64,000 nt of DNA from Williamsia muralis NBRC 105860 (lineage in GTDB: Bacteria; Actinomycetota; Actinomycetes; Mycobacteriales; Mycobacteriaceae), in NCBI RefSeq assembly GCF_001598915.1, contig NZ_BDAP01000002.1:1084745-1148744 (forward strand). The letters run 5' to 3'. Positions within the stretch are counted from its first letter, which is position 1; each line of letters begins with the position of its first letter. A program made the translations under genes and the position numbers. The notes below the pieces were generated by a model that saw only the letters and a list, made by a program, of their open reading frames with translations, had not been told where the DNA came from and made no database searches. Shown piece by piece: positions 63,990 through 64,000 of this stretch.

Positions 63990-64000
63990 CTCGCCGGGAC

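Overview
The window is high-GC actinobacterial DNA. Gene order and content point to a mycolic-acid actinobacterium (Mycobacteriales) of the Gordonia/Williamsia/Rhodococcus kind. The clues are the order hemD-hemB followed by small membrane proteins, the order hemL - phosphatase - thioredoxin-like lipoprotein - ccdA - resB - ccsB, and menA followed further on by menE - DUF3349 - small membrane protein - pitA. These orders match what I remember of the Mycobacterium tuberculosis Rv0511-Rv0545c neighbourhood. The genus is an inference; no rRNA or other species marker is present.

Layout. (1) 1-3793: end of the haem/sirohaem genes (hemD partial, hemB) and three small membrane proteins. (2) 3802-5826: an acyl-CoA oxidase-like flavoenzyme. 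(3) 5905-20564: a nitrogen-compound block. An isopenicillin-N-synthase-like oxygenase is translationally coupled to a yeast-type cytosine deaminase and diverges from a PucR regulator. A seven-gene minus-strand run (aldehyde dehydrogenase, GABA transaminase, copper amine oxidase, succinate-semialdehyde dehydrogenase, nitrilase-type amidase, agmatine deiminase, NCS1 permease) diverges from a second PucR regulator. Read together, the enzymes of this run take agmatine through putrescine and GABA to succinate. (4) 20652-33058: a tetritol (erythritol/threitol) catabolic block: FGGY kinase, SDR dehydrogenase, SorC-type regulator, Zn-dependent erythritol/L-threitol dehydrogenase, a five-gene ABC importer with two ATPases, a DhaK-DhaL type tetrulose kinase and an RpiB-like isomerase, mostly with 4-nt gene overlaps. 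Blocks 2-4 sit inside what is otherwise a core haem/cytochrome neighbourhood.

(5) 33238-39483: hemL and the system II cytochrome c maturation operon. (6) 39531-48173: small regulators (an EspR-like HTH protein and a BldC-like protein), a Cds1-like PLP enzyme, a MacB/FtsX-type ABC exporter, an AbiEi/DUF559-like gene, and a leaderless HTH gene followed by a protein with two Clp N domains and no ATPase. (7) 48248-57723: menA, a 1077-residue SARP/BTAD-NB-ARC-type regulator, a DrrAB-type exporter, and a two-component system beside a degenerate copy of itself. (8) 57880-63897: menE, two DUF3349 paralogues, a small membrane protein, pitA, an F420-type LLM oxidoreductase, a 72-bp minisatellite and a second AbiEi-like gene.

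Non-coding signals worth a look: a shared GACA-N3-TGTC palindrome upstream of both PucR genes; a dispersed intergenic palindrome present four times just after stop codons; a PHO-box-like direct repeat between pitA and the LLM gene; a promoter/operator that implies a leaderless mRNA; and DnaA-box-like sites upstream of both AbiEi-like genes. No rRNA, tRNA, CRISPR array, transposase or integrase was seen.
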